Assembly: GCF_023218175.1 (NCBI RefSeq)
Contig: NZ_JALPTH010000001.1
Span: forward strand, 248,001-312,000
Direction: 5' to 3'
From: Streptomyces lichenis
GTDB lineage: Bacteria > Actinomycetota > Actinomycetes > Streptomycetales > Streptomycetaceae
DNA length: 64,000 nucleotides
Both the position numbers and the translations under genes were made by a program. This document shows positions 1 to 11,734 of the stretch, one piece after another (positions within the stretch are counted from its first letter, which is position 1; every line of letters begins with the position of its first letter). Under the pieces are notes generated by a model that searched no databases, had not been told where the DNA came from, and saw only the letters and a list, made by a program, of their open reading frames with translations.

Positions 1-2884
<2,884 letters not shown>

Positions 2885-2888
<4 letters not shown>

Positions 2889-4474
2889 GCCGATCCCTCC
2901 CAGAGGCAGATCACCGTACGGTCGTCGTCATAGGACTTCGCCCGGGTCTGCGCCTGCCACAGGAAGTCCGAGAGTGAAGGAGCTCCGCCGACACCCCACG
3001 CCGCCGCCAGATGTGTACGGAACGCGGGATCCTTTTGGGTGAGCGGGTTGGTGATGCCGTCCGTGCCCAGCAGCAGCACATCTCCCGCCATCGCGCGCAG
3101 GATGCGGGCGCCGGCCTTCCGGTATGCGTGCGGCAGCGCTTCGGTACGGGTGTCCAGGACGGCCTCGTCACCGGTGCCCTCCCGCAGCCACGTCCCGTCC
3201 CGCAGCAGCAGGTGCCCCCCGTCGCCCACCCCGAGCAGGGCCCGCTCGCGGATGTGCGGGTCGGTCGGCACCAGCAGGACGTGCAGCGTGGTGGAGTGGT
3301 CGCCGTCCTGGTATGGGCGCTCCGCCTCGTAGGCCCTTCGCTGCCCCTCTGCCCGCAGCCCGGCTACCACTCCGGCGACCGCCCGGCCCGCCAGTTCCCG
3401 CAGCGCGGCGTCGTCACCCGAGCGCAGTGCCGCGTGCACGCCCTCCGCCGCACGGTCCAGCTGACGGGCGGCCAACCGGACGGCGTCATGGGAGCCGAGG
3501 TGCGAGTACCGGGCCGACCCCACGCCGTCGGCGACCGCGAGCAGCAGCATCTCGGCCTCCGGCGGGCCGATCCGGGTCACCGCCATGGCGTCCTGGCGAC
3601 ACCCGCCCTCCCAGTTGTGCGAGTCGCCGCGCACGGACGTCGCCCGCACCGTCAACCCGCCCACCGTGTAACCGTCCAGCAGCACATGCGGGGTGAGCGA
3701 GGCGAACTCGTCGCCTTCCCGGACGGACGGGCAGCCGAGCGGGTGGGCCGGATAACTGGGCGGGCGGCTCCCGGTATGCGCCGGCGCGCCTCGCGGCCTC
3801 TCGTCCTCGGGCACTGCCTCCGGTCCGTCTGGGGCCTGTTCGGCCCGGTGAGCCCGCTCGGGCCACTGGGTCTGTTCATACCGAGGGATCTGCTCGGCCT
3901 GGGGTGCCTGTACGGCTTGGTGGTTCTGTTCGGGCCGGCCGCCACCGCTGGTCTCCTCGGGAGGCTCGCCCGGCGCGGACCGGTCCCGGCCCGGCGGATC
4001 CCAGGCGGCTCCCCCCACCGGACCGCCCGTGAGCGGGGGAGCGGCCGGGGCGGCGGGCACCTCCGCATCCGTGGCCGCCGCGGAGTCGTTCATCATCTCG
4101 CCCTCGACCACTTCCTCCGCCCGGACCGCTTTTGGAGGCACGGCAACCTGAGGCGGGTCGGCCCAGGGGAACTCGGGCCTACGAGGGTCGGCCCCAGGCG
4201 AGTCGATCCGAGCGCCGTCCGGTCGCGACGGCTTCACCGGGTAGGCACCGAGCAGCACCCGCTCCGCCATCACTCCTGGCGGGAGGCTGTCAATGTGCCG
4301 TTGCCAGTCGTCACCTGGAGCGCTCGACTCCGCTCCGGCGTCGGCTTTCTCCGGCCGCTCCGGCATCCGCCCGCCGGACTGATCCCCGGCGGAAGCGGCT
4401 TCCGTTCCGGCCGCGGTGTCTCCCGTCCCCGGAGTGGTGTCCTCCATTCCGGAGGGGGCGTCCGGCCCGGTCAC
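2885..4474 (-). CDS. PP2C-family Ser/Thr phosphatase with long disordered N-terminus
   Basis: 529 residues from the GTG at 4474, which overlaps the stop of the vWA gene (GTGA). The frame is open much further upstream, but that part is antiparallel-style noise inside the vWA gene. The first ~260 residues are low-complexity (Pro, Glu, Gln, Ala). The PP2C domain fills the C-terminal half: the metal-binding Asp region around RQDAMAV, VADGVGSARYSHLG (DGxG), GVGDGGHLLL and LLGTDGITNPL. It should remove phosphate from Ser/Thr on targets of the neighbouring kinase, with Mn/Mg in the active site. Family: PP2C_2-type, the phosphatase of TerY-P triads. No membrane segment is seen; the N-terminal tail may be a tether or a phosphorylation target. 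Confidence 0.87.
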
Positions 4475-5145
4475 AGCTTGTCCAGGTTGAGGCTGGTGTA
4501 GCCGGGCACCTGCTCGTCCACCTGGAGCTGGAATCCGTCTCCGCCCTCCGCGGCCATGCTGGTGGCGGAGTTCACGATGGAGCGGGTGAGGCTGGAGGCG
4601 AACTCCCGCAGCGCGACGGCCGGAGAAATGGAGTCGTCCTTCTGGATGAAGGCCTTGAAGTTGGCCACCCGCGAGATGATCGCCGCATCCGCGTCGGTGA
4701 TGCCGAAGGCGATGATCTTCGGCGCGTAGCGGAAGCGCTCCGCCTCCTTGAGGTCGGCAAGCGCCTCCTCCCAGTCGTTGTCGGTGGGCTCTCCGTCGGA
4801 GAGGAAGAACACGACCGGCCGGTAGACCTCGTGGCCCTCCGCCTTCAGCGCCGCCACGTCCTTCTCGATGGTGTCCCGCAGCAGCCGGAAGGCGCTGCCG
4901 AAGGAGGTGATCCCGCCCGCCGACAGGGACGGCAGATGGCTCAGCTCGCTGAGGTCGGCCAGCGGTTGGAGCACCGAGGCGGCCGTGGAGAAGCCGATCA
5001 GGGCGAAGCGGGTCTTGTCGGCGACGGTCGGGTTGGTGCTGATCTCCTCGTAGAGGGTGGGCAGCGCCTCGTTGACGGTGTCGATGCCTTGCCCGGCCAT
5101 GGAACCGGACTCGTCGCACACGAGGTAGAAGGGAAGGATCTGCAC
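4471..5145 (-). CDS. terY-like: TerY-type von Willebrand factor A (vWA) protein
   Basis: 224 residues, essentially one vWA domain of the TerY kind. The metal-ion-dependent adhesion site is complete: DESGSM (Asp11, Ser13, Ser15), Thr80 in GGITSFGS, and Asp117 in FFLSDGEPTDN. Such domains bind partner proteins through a divalent cation. The GTG start at 5145 has AGGA a few bases upstream. It heads the vWA-PP2C-kinase triad: its stop overlaps the phosphatase start, whose stop overlaps the kinase start. Triads of this composition are known from analyses of Ter-dependent stress response systems, where TerY is thought to be the adaptor. 111 bases separate it from the upstream membrane-protein gene. 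Confidence 0.9.
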   Translation of the reverse strand: MQILPFYLVCDESGSMAGQGIDTVNEALPTLYEEISTNPTVADKTRFALIGFSTAASVLQPLADLSELSHLPSLSAGGITSFGSAFRLLRDTIEKDVAALKAEGHEVYRPVVFFLSDGEPTDNDWEEALADLKEAERFRYAPKIIAFGITDADAAIISRVANFKAFIQKDDSISPAVALREFASSLTRSIVNSATSMAAEGGDGFQLQVDEQVPGYTSLNLDKL

Positions 5146-5256
5146 GAGGGTTCCTGTCGTTCTGAGGGATGGAACGGATCGGAGAAGTGGTACGGGACGT
5201 TCAGGCCGCGGGCCCCGTGGGCGACGCGGCTCGGGAGCCGGTGGTGGCGGCGACGC

Positions 5257-5799
5257 TCAGCGGGTGTAGAAGTAGATCTCCAGATCGGCCCGCCCCGACG
5301 GCCCACCGTTCCAGAAGTCACGGGTCGTCGCGGTGCCGAACATGTCCGGCCGGGCCCTGCGCAGGGCGTCGTTGACCTCGCCCGCGTAGTCTTGTCCCGC
5401 GCCGGGGTCGGTCGCCTGGCCGAAGGTGAGCACGATGGCAGCCGTACGGCCCTGGTGGCGCGCGGTCGCGGAGCGCAGCTCGGCCACCATGCGGTCGGTG
5501 TCGCTCGGGGCGGCCGCCAGGCCGATCTTGACCGGTTTGCGCTCCACCGACCGCGGCCCGCTCGGCTTCGGGCTCGGGCTCGGCGGCGGTTTCTCGCGGC
5601 CGGTGGCCGAGGGGGAGGGGCTCACCGCGGCCGCGACGGCGCGTGGGTCGCCCTGGTCGCCCATCGACACCAGGGTCAGCACGAGCAGCATGTCCGCGAA
5701 CAGCCAGCCCGCCAGCAGCAGCGGCGAAAACCTGAACCGTCCGCGCCGCCGTTCCGGTGCGCCGGCCCGCCGGGTGGCACCTCTTGCCACCGGGCTCAC
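5257..5799 (-). CDS. single-pass membrane protein, MotB/ZorB-like in outline
   Basis: 180 residues. A short basic N-terminus (RRRGRFRF) leads into one membrane helix, about residues 24-46, that carries an acidic residue: GWLFADMLLVLTLVSMG (Asp36). A Pro/Ser-rich linker (50-85) follows, then a small alpha/beta domain to the C-terminus (KPVKIGLAA..., ending ADLEIYFYTR). This layout, TM with Asp + linker + extracytoplasmic domain, is that of MotB/TolR/ZorB, whose TM aspartate binds protons. A canonical OmpA peptidoglycan-binding signature is not evident, so the relation is by architecture only. The GTG start overlaps the stop of the upstream coiled-coil membrane gene (GTGA), marking the two as a pair. 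Confidence 0.6.
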   Translation of the reverse strand: MSPVARGATRRAGAPERRRGRFRFSPLLLAGWLFADMLLVLTLVSMGDQGDPRAVAAAVSPSPSATGREKPPPSPSPKPSGPRSVERKPVKIGLAAAPSDTDRMVAELRSATARHQGRTAAIVLTFGQATDPGAGQDYAGEVNDALRRARPDMFGTATTRDFWNGGPSGRADLEIYFYTR

Positions 5800-7262
5800 C
5801 GCGCGGGCCCGAAGGTGGCCCCGGAGCCCTCGGCTGCCCGCCGCAGGACCTCCTCCGCCTCCCGGCGGATCTCCTCGGCCTCGGCCCGGGCCGCCACCGC
5901 GCCGGACCGCGCGGACTCGGCTTCCGCCTGAGCGGCTTCCGCCCGCGCCCGGGCGCTCTGGGCCTCGCGTACGGCGGCCTCCAGGATGTCCGCGACCACG
6001 GCGAAGCGGCCGGCGGAGTCGAGCAGCGCGGTGCTGCGGCCCTCCAGACCGGCCACCGCCTCCCGGGAGGCGGCCGCGGCCTCGCCGGTGCTCACCGCCA
6101 CGGTGCCGAGGTCGTCGATGAGCCGGCCGTTGAGGTCGGCGACGACCTCGATGCCGGTGGTGAACCCGCGCTGCGCGGCGGTGAGGGCGGCCAGGGAGTC
6201 CTCAACCCGGCGTGTCGCGTCGGTCAGCGCGTCCCGCACCCCGTCGCCGTTGCCGGTCACGGCGTCCTCCAACCGGTCCGCCGTGCGAGCCAGCACCTCG
6301 CGCGTGACGTCCCCGGCGGCCCGCAGCTCCTCGAAGGCGCGGGTGAGCACCTCGCGCTGGTCGCCCACCGCCCCGACCAGAAGGCGGCCTGCCTCCGTGA
6401 GCGGTGTGTCGAGGTCCTGCACGGCCGTGCGGATCGCCGTGCCGCTCTCCTTGACGGTGCTCTCGATCTCGGTCAGCACCTGTTCGAGCGGCTTGACGGA
6501 GGCCTCCGCCTGAGCCATGCGCTGGTCCGCCCGCTCCGTGGCCTCGCCCACCAGCTCGGCGGCACGGGTCAGCTGCTCCTGGGTGGTGATCGCCTTGGTA
6601 TGCATCCGCTGGAGGCGTCCCGCGGCGGCGTTGAGCTCACCGGCGAACCGCGCGGGTGAGGCGAAGCGGTGGACGTTGAGGGCGAGTTGGGTGCGGGTCA
6701 GGATCGGCGCCAGTCGCGCCAGGACCTCGTGCTCCCGCTGCCGCGCTTGCTCGTCGCGCCGCTCCGCTGCGGTGCGCCGGTAGCCGTGGACTGCGGTGAG
6801 GACGAACAGCATGGCCAGCGCCACGCAGCCGCCGACCGCCACATGCCCGAAGCGGAACGTCTCGCTCAGATGCCCCTGGAACCCGGACTGCCATAACTGG
6901 AGGAAGGGGCGGCCCGCCGCCTTGGGGTCGGCGCCGACCAGGGCGCCGTACGCGCTGGACGCCCGCCACAGACCCAGCCAGGTGAACAGCAGAGGCAGGA
7001 AGACCAGGGCGCCGAGGACCCAGTCGAGGATGCCGTCCAACCGTTCACCGCGGTCGTCCACCGGCGGCGGTGCCACGCTCTCGGGCCGGGCGAAGTGCGC
7101 CATGACATCGAGGTCCGCCCATGCGTCGAGGGCGTCGGCGTCGGAGGAGTCGAGCGCGTTCGCCAGGGCGGTCAGGGTCTCGGAACAGGGTGCCAGCGCG
7201 GGTTGCCGGCCTAAGTCGCGTAGGTGACGTGCCGTCACCGTGGTGTCGAAAGGTATCGCCAT
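5796..7262 (-). CDS. membrane protein with long cytoplasmic coiled coil, ZorA/MotA-like in outline
   Basis: 488 residues from the ATG at 7262 (GGGGAA ribosome-binding site upstream). After ~75 polar residues come two membrane helices (about 78-98, GALVFLPLLFTWLGLW, and 138-159, VAVGGCVALAMLFVLTAV). A long Ala/Glu/Arg-rich heptad region to the C-terminus (AQAEAESARSGAVAARAEAE is typical) must form an extended coiled coil. It heads a five-gene minus-strand operon: this gene, the single-pass Asp-containing protein, vWA, PP2C, kinase. Zorya ZorA proteins also combine a membrane channel part with a long intracellular tail. Here only two helices are obvious, so homology to MotA/ZorA is not established. 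Possible role: membrane sensor or channel subunit. Confidence 0.6.
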   Translation of the reverse strand: MAIPFDTTVTARHLRDLGRQPALAPCSETLTALANALDSSDADALDAWADLDVMAHFARPESVAPPPVDDRGERLDGILDWVLGALVFLPLLFTWLGLWRASSAYGALVGADPKAAGRPFLQLWQSGFQGHLSETFRFGHVAVGGCVALAMLFVLTAVHGYRRTAAERRDEQARQREHEVLARLAPILTRTQLALNVHRFASPARFAGELNAAAGRLQRMHTKAITTQEQLTRAAELVGEATERADQRMAQAEASVKPLEQVLTEIESTVKESGTAIRTAVQDLDTPLTEAGRLLVGAVGDQREVLTRAFEELRAAGDVTREVLARTADRLEDAVTGNGDGVRDALTDATRRVEDSLAALTAAQRGFTTGIEVVADLNGRLIDDLGTVAVSTGEAAAASREAVAGLEGRSTALLDSAGRFAVVADILEAAVREAQSARARAEAAQAEAESARSGAVAARAEAEEIRREAEEVLRRAAEGSGATFGPAR

Positions 7263-7483
7263 GGGCGTTCTTCCCCAGCCCTGCCCGAGCGTCCCGGGCG
7301 GTCGTACGGATGAGCAGGCGCGCGACCGGCGACGAAGGGAACAGGTCATCCCCAGCCCTCTGTCGCGTCGACGGACCGGCGGGATCACGCACATTTCCTT
7401 CACCGGTTGCGCCATGCTAGACCACATTCGGGCCATCGGTGGTCGATCACCGAACATCCGCAGAACGAGGACGAGGTACGGAC

Positions 7484-8173
7484 ATGAGCGGGGACGCACG
7501 GCAACGGGGACTGATCCCTCTCGGCGGACGCAGCGGCCGGACCGCCGCCGAAATCCAGCCGGAGAAGCGGTGGTCGGGGGAGCGGCAGCCCGCCAAGATC
7601 CGCCCGGTCGAGCTGACCAAGAGGGCGCCCCGCGCGGAGATCACCGGACGGGACGTCCTCCAGGTCAACCTCAACTGGTCGGTCACCGCCGAGGCCGACC
7701 TGGACCTGGGCTGCATGGTCCTCACCCGCGACGGCTCCGGCACCGCCGTACAGCCCCTGGGTGACAACCTGGGCGCGCTGGCCTCCTGGCCCTATGTCGA
7801 GCTCGACCAGGACGACCGGACGGGCGAGGCCTCGGACGGGGAGACCCTCCGCGTCAACCTCGCCCACCGACGGGAGTTCACCAGACTCCTCATCTATGTC
7901 TATGTCTACGAGGGCGCGGTCGACTTCCGCAGCCTCGGCGGAGCCGTCACCGTCAGCGGCGCGGACGGCACCTGGCGCATCCTCCTGGACGACTCACCGG
8001 CCGGTGCCACCGCCTGCGCCATCGCCCTGCTGGAACCCAGCGGCCACACCCTCGAACTCCGCCGCGAGAGCCGCTGGTTCACCCCCGAGCCGTACGCCTC
8101 CAACCAGCAGCTCATCGACCAGGCCTACGGCTTCGGCTTCTCCTGGATTCCCGGCCACAAGCCCCCGCTGTGA
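7484..8173 (+). CDS. terD-like: TerD-domain protein
   Basis: 229 residues, with the ATG at 7484 preceded by GAGG. After a ~45-residue basic, polar N-terminus there is one TerD domain: VLQVNLNWSVTAEADLDLGC, DNLGALASWPYVELDQDD, GETLRVNLAH, LLIYVYVYEGAVDF. TerD proteins are small beta-rich, often calcium-binding proteins of the tellurite/stress/phage-response family, thought to act near the membrane with TerY-P partners. It is transcribed divergently from the membrane/vWA/PP2C/kinase operon across a 221-bp intergenic region that must hold both promoters. It converges with brxHI with only 28 bp between them. The long N-terminal extension is not part of the domain. Confidence 0.88.
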   Translation: MSGDARQRGLIPLGGRSGRTAAEIQPEKRWSGERQPAKIRPVELTKRAPRAEITGRDVLQVNLNWSVTAEADLDLGCMVLTRDGSGTAVQPLGDNLGALASWPYVELDQDDRTGEASDGETLRVNLAHRREFTRLLIYVYVYEGAVDFRSLGGAVTVSGADGTWRILLDDSPAGATACAIALLEPSGHTLELRRESRWFTPEPYASNQQLIDQAYGFGFSWIPGHKPPL

Positions 8174-8201
8174 CGACGCTCCGGGCCTGATGCCTAAGGC
8201 T

Positions 8202-10361
8202 TCACCGCTTCAGGAAGCGAGCCCTTTCGGCCAGCGCGGCGCGCGCTCCGTCGAAGTCGGCCAGCCGGGCCGCGACCGTGGCGGTGGCCAGCCGGTCGGG
8301 CAGCGCCGCGGAGAACTTGAGTCCGTGCACGGCCCGTTGGTCGACATCCGGGAGTACGAGGACGGGTACGGCCTCGTACTCCCGCCGGGCGGCCTGCCAG
8401 GTTTCCGGCGTCAGGTCCTCCCGCAGCCGCACCCAGCAGTCGGTCGGGCGCTGCACGGGGTCGGCGATCGACCGCAGGGTCGCGGCCAGGGTGGCGTTGG
8501 CGCGATAGCCCGCCCACGTCCACCAGCGGACGTCGTCGCCATGCCGCACCACCAGTGAGCCACCGGGGTGGACCGACAGCGGCGCGACCTCCTCGCGCCA
8601 CTCGCGCAGCGCGCTTTCGGCCCGCGCTGTGAGGGAGACGGCCGGGTCGGCGCCGAGTAGCACTTCTCGCATCGCGCGGGCCAGCGCGTGCGAGAGGCCC
8701 TGGTACGCGCCCCCGGACCACTTGGCGACTCCGCCGCCTTCGACGGGCTCCACGAAGACGCGCCTGCGCCCCCAGTCGATGAACGTGACCTGCCAGCTCC
8801 GACCGGCCAGCAGCAGCCGGCGCGGACCGGGTCGCTCCTCGGTCAGCACGGTGGGGTCCATCCGGCCGATCTCGGTGCGACCCGCGAGGACGGTGAACTC
8901 CGGCGGCGCGGTGAACGACGCCGTCAGCTCCATGAAGTGCCGCCGGCCAAAGCGCTGTTCGGCCTCCGGCCCGACGAACAGCATGCCACCGTCGGTGTCG
9001 AGGAAGCCCCGCTCCCTCAGATGGCGCACGATCGGTTCCGCGGAACGGTCGAACGGCGCCAGCCCGTTCCACTCCTCCGACCAGCTCCGGTCACCCAGCC
9101 GGTGCTGCTGCAGCGTGGCCGCCAGGATCTGCTGCGCCACCAGATGACGGGGCTCGGGAGGTGCGACGACCGGCTCCACCCATCCGCGCCCCCACAGCAG
9201 CAGCAGTCCCGCGGCCTGGAGAACCGCCTCTTTGCGTGTCGCCAGGAACAGGCAGTTGCGGACGGAGTCCGCCCGTCGGCCGGTGCGTCCGATGCGCTGG
9301 AGGAACGAGGCGACCGTGGCGGGGGAGTCGATCTGCACGACCCGGTCCAGGTCGCCGACATCGATGCCCAACTCCAGGGTGGAGGTCGCCACGATCACAC
9401 AGTCCCGTGCCTCCGCGAACGCCTGCTCGGAGCGTGCTCGCTCCTCGGCGGACAGCGAGGCGTGGGACAGGAAGACGGTGACCTCGCGGGCCCGCAGCGC
9501 CGCACCGAGCTCCTCCACCTGCCGTCGGGAATCGCAGAAGACCAGCCGCTTCTCGCCTCTGTGCAAGGCGGCGATCACCTTGGCGGCGTTGGCGATGGAC
9601 CCGACGTAGTCCAGCTCGACCTCACCCGGAGGGGGCCCGCCCACGCCGGGTGCCGTGCTGCCGGGTGCGGGGACGGCCTCCGGCGCGATGACCCGGCCGG
9701 GGCGCTTCCCGGCCCCCGAGCCCTGCAGCCAGGTGAGCAGCTGCTTCGGGTTGCCCACGGTCGCGGACAGCCCGACCCGCTGGATGGGCCGTCCGGTCAC
9801 CCGCTCCAGCCGCTCCAGCACGGCGAGCAGATGCCAGCCCCGGTCGTCCCCGGCGAAGGCGTGCACCTCGTCCACGACGACCGCTCGCACCTCGCCCAGC
9901 AGCTGGGCGTGGTCCGTCTTCACCCCGATGAGCATGGCCTCCAGCGACTCGGGAGTCGTCAGCAGGACGTCCGGCCGGGCGGTGCGGATGCGCTGCCGCT
10001 GCGACTCCTTGACGTCGCCGTGCCAGAGGGCCGCCGAGCGGCCGAGCCATTGCGCGTATCCGTCGACCCGGGTGACGAGGTTGTTGAGCAGCGCCTTCAA
10101 CGGACACAGGTACAGCACCGAGGTGCCTCTCCAACCCCGTCCCGTCATCGATGACAGCAGCGGCAGGCAGGCCGCCTCCGTCTTCCCGCCAGCGGTGGGC
10201 GCCAGCAGGACCGCGTCCTCCCCGTCCATCAGCGGGTCGATCGCCGCACGTTGCAGCGGACGCAGGTCGGGCCAGCCGAGAGTGTTGACGACGTGGTGCA
10301 GGATGACCGGATCGAGCCGGTCGACGGGGTCGGCCACCTGGTCCGCCACGGGCGTCCTCAC
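8202..10361 (-). CDS. brxHI: BREX-associated Lhr-like superfamily 2 helicase BrxHI
   Basis: 719 residues. Helicase motifs are in order: Walker A APTAGGKTEA (54-63), TTPESLE, DEVHAF (164-169), LSATVGNPKQL, then the second RecA domain with CDSRRQVEEL, ATSTLELGIDVGDLD and QRIGRTGRR. The C-terminal half resembles the Lhr/Dob-type accessory region and may act as a DNA-binding clamp. Within BREX type 2 (Pgl) loci the accessory helicase next to brxD is BrxHI; its step in defence is unknown. The GTG start overlaps the brxD stop by 4 bp (GTGA), so it is the last gene of the pglYZ-brxD-brxHI operon. Confidence 0.88.
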   Translation of the reverse strand: MRTPVADQVADPVDRLDPVILHHVVNTLGWPDLRPLQRAAIDPLMDGEDAVLLAPTAGGKTEAACLPLLSSMTGRGWRGTSVLYLCPLKALLNNLVTRVDGYAQWLGRSAALWHGDVKESQRQRIRTARPDVLLTTPESLEAMLIGVKTDHAQLLGEVRAVVVDEVHAFAGDDRGWHLLAVLERLERVTGRPIQRVGLSATVGNPKQLLTWLQGSGAGKRPGRVIAPEAVPAPGSTAPGVGGPPPGEVELDYVGSIANAAKVIAALHRGEKRLVFCDSRRQVEELGAALRAREVTVFLSHASLSAEERARSEQAFAEARDCVIVATSTLELGIDVGDLDRVVQIDSPATVASFLQRIGRTGRRADSVRNCLFLATRKEAVLQAAGLLLLWGRGWVEPVVAPPEPRHLVAQQILAATLQQHRLGDRSWSEEWNGLAPFDRSAEPIVRHLRERGFLDTDGGMLFVGPEAEQRFGRRHFMELTASFTAPPEFTVLAGRTEIGRMDPTVLTEERPGPRRLLLAGRSWQVTFIDWGRRRVFVEPVEGGGVAKWSGGAYQGLSHALARAMREVLLGADPAVSLTARAESALREWREEVAPLSVHPGGSLVVRHGDDVRWWTWAGYRANATLAATLRSIADPVQRPTDCWVRLREDLTPETWQAARREYEAVPVLVLPDVDQRAVHGLKFSAALPDRLATATVAARLADFDGARAALAERARFLKR

Positions 10362-11713
10362 AGCTCCAGGTCGATGTCGCCGGCGGACGAGGCGTCGGCC
10401 AGGTTGCGTTCCAGGGTGGTCAGTTCACCGGAGTCGACGGTCAGCCGGTAGTGCCGGCGGGGATCGAACTCCTCGAACTGGTCGATGCGGTCCAGTACAT
10501 CCCCGACCAGCTTCTTCAGGAAGAGGCGGGGCGCCACCCCGGCCTTTCCGCCGAGGGCGCCGCTGACCGCCCGGGCCAGATCGGCCACATACGCGTCGTC
10601 GGCAAGCGCCTTGATACGCTCCGGCGCCTCCGCGCCCATGGCGTACAGATCGCGGATGGTGGAGCCGAGGCCCGACAGTGACTCCTCGGTGAAACCCGGC
10701 AGCCGCAGTTGCACGGCGCGGGGGTTGTCGAACCGAGGGTCGGTGCTGAAGTCGGTGGCCAGCCGCTGGGCGAGCGGCGCCAGTCGCTGGACACCCTGCC
10801 GTCCGTCATAGAACGCCGGAGTGCCGGTGATCACCAGGTACAGCCCCGGGAAGCGCCCGGAGTGCACCTCGTCGATGAGCTGACGCAGCGCGTTCAGCGC
10901 CTTGTCCCGGGCGTCGGACCGTACCCGCTGGAGGGTCTCCACCTCGTCCAGTACCACGAACAGCCCGCGGTGCCCCGAGTCCCGGAGCACAGTCAGCAGC
11001 CCCTGGAGGAAGCCGAACGCGCCGAAGTGGTCCAAATCCCCGCGGACGCCCGCGGCCCGCCGGGCGGCGGCCGCCACATGCGGCTGGCCGCCGAGCCATG
11101 CCAGCACGGCGGCCGCCGTCGGCTCGTCCCCGGCGGCCAGGGCCGTCCGGTAGCCGCGCAGCGCGGCGGCGAAGGAGGGCGCATGCCGGGACACCTCGGT
11201 GAGCCGGGCGGCCATCAGCCGCTGGACCTCCTCGGCCAGATCGTCCTCCTCGGCGCCCGCGGCGAGCGCGTCTTCCTCCAGGGCGTAGAACCAGGCGTCC
11301 ACCACCGGCCGCAGCGCGCTGGGCGGGAAGCTGGCCGTGGTCAGCCGCTCGGTGAGGCGGCGGTAGACCGTCTCCAGCCGATGCAGCGGCGTCTCGGTCT
11401 CCGAGACCTGGATTTCGGCCACCGCGAAGTTGCGCTGCTTGGCGCGCTCGCCGAGCCAGCGGGTGAAGAACGTCTTGCCGGAGCCGTACTCGCCGCGGAC
11501 CGCCTTGAACACCGAGCCGCCCGAGGTCACGGCGTCCAGCTCGACGTCGAGGGCGGGAGCGAAGCGGTCCAGCCCGGTGGCCAGCAGATCCAGTCCGCTC
11601 TCGGGGACGGCGCCGCGGCGCAGGGCGTCTATCGCCGTGCGCCGCCGGGCGGCGGAGACGGTGGAGGGTCGGGCGTTGCTCACCGGCTCATTGTCCCATT
11701 CGAGGATGTCCAT
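10358..11713 (-). CDS. brxD: BREX ATP-binding protein BrxD
   Basis: 451 residues. An AAA+/STAND-like P-loop ATPase: RGEYGSGKTFFTRWL (Walker A, about 73-81), FVVLDEVETLQRV (Walker B) and YLVITGTPAFYDG. The opening ARRRTAIDALRRGAVPESGL and the overall length fit the BrxD family found in BREX types 2 and 3. It should work with the other BREX ATPases and the methyltransferase; its precise role is unknown. No strong ribosome-binding site is seen before the ATG at 11713; a GTG 10 codons further in is possible. It lies 21 bp after the AIPR gene and overlaps brxHI. Confidence 0.85.
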   Translation of the reverse strand: MDILEWDNEPVSNARPSTVSAARRRTAIDALRRGAVPESGLDLLATGLDRFAPALDVELDAVTSGGSVFKAVRGEYGSGKTFFTRWLGERAKQRNFAVAEIQVSETETPLHRLETVYRRLTERLTTASFPPSALRPVVDAWFYALEEDALAAGAEEDDLAEEVQRLMAARLTEVSRHAPSFAAALRGYRTALAAGDEPTAAAVLAWLGGQPHVAAAARRAAGVRGDLDHFGAFGFLQGLLTVLRDSGHRGLFVVLDEVETLQRVRSDARDKALNALRQLIDEVHSGRFPGLYLVITGTPAFYDGRQGVQRLAPLAQRLATDFSTDPRFDNPRAVQLRLPGFTEESLSGLGSTIRDLYAMGAEAPERIKALADDAYVADLARAVSGALGGKAGVAPRLFLKKLVGDVLDRIDQFEEFDPRRHYRLTVDSGELTTLERNLADASSAGDIDLEL

Positions 11714-11734
11714 CTTTGCGGTCGGCGGCTCCGG

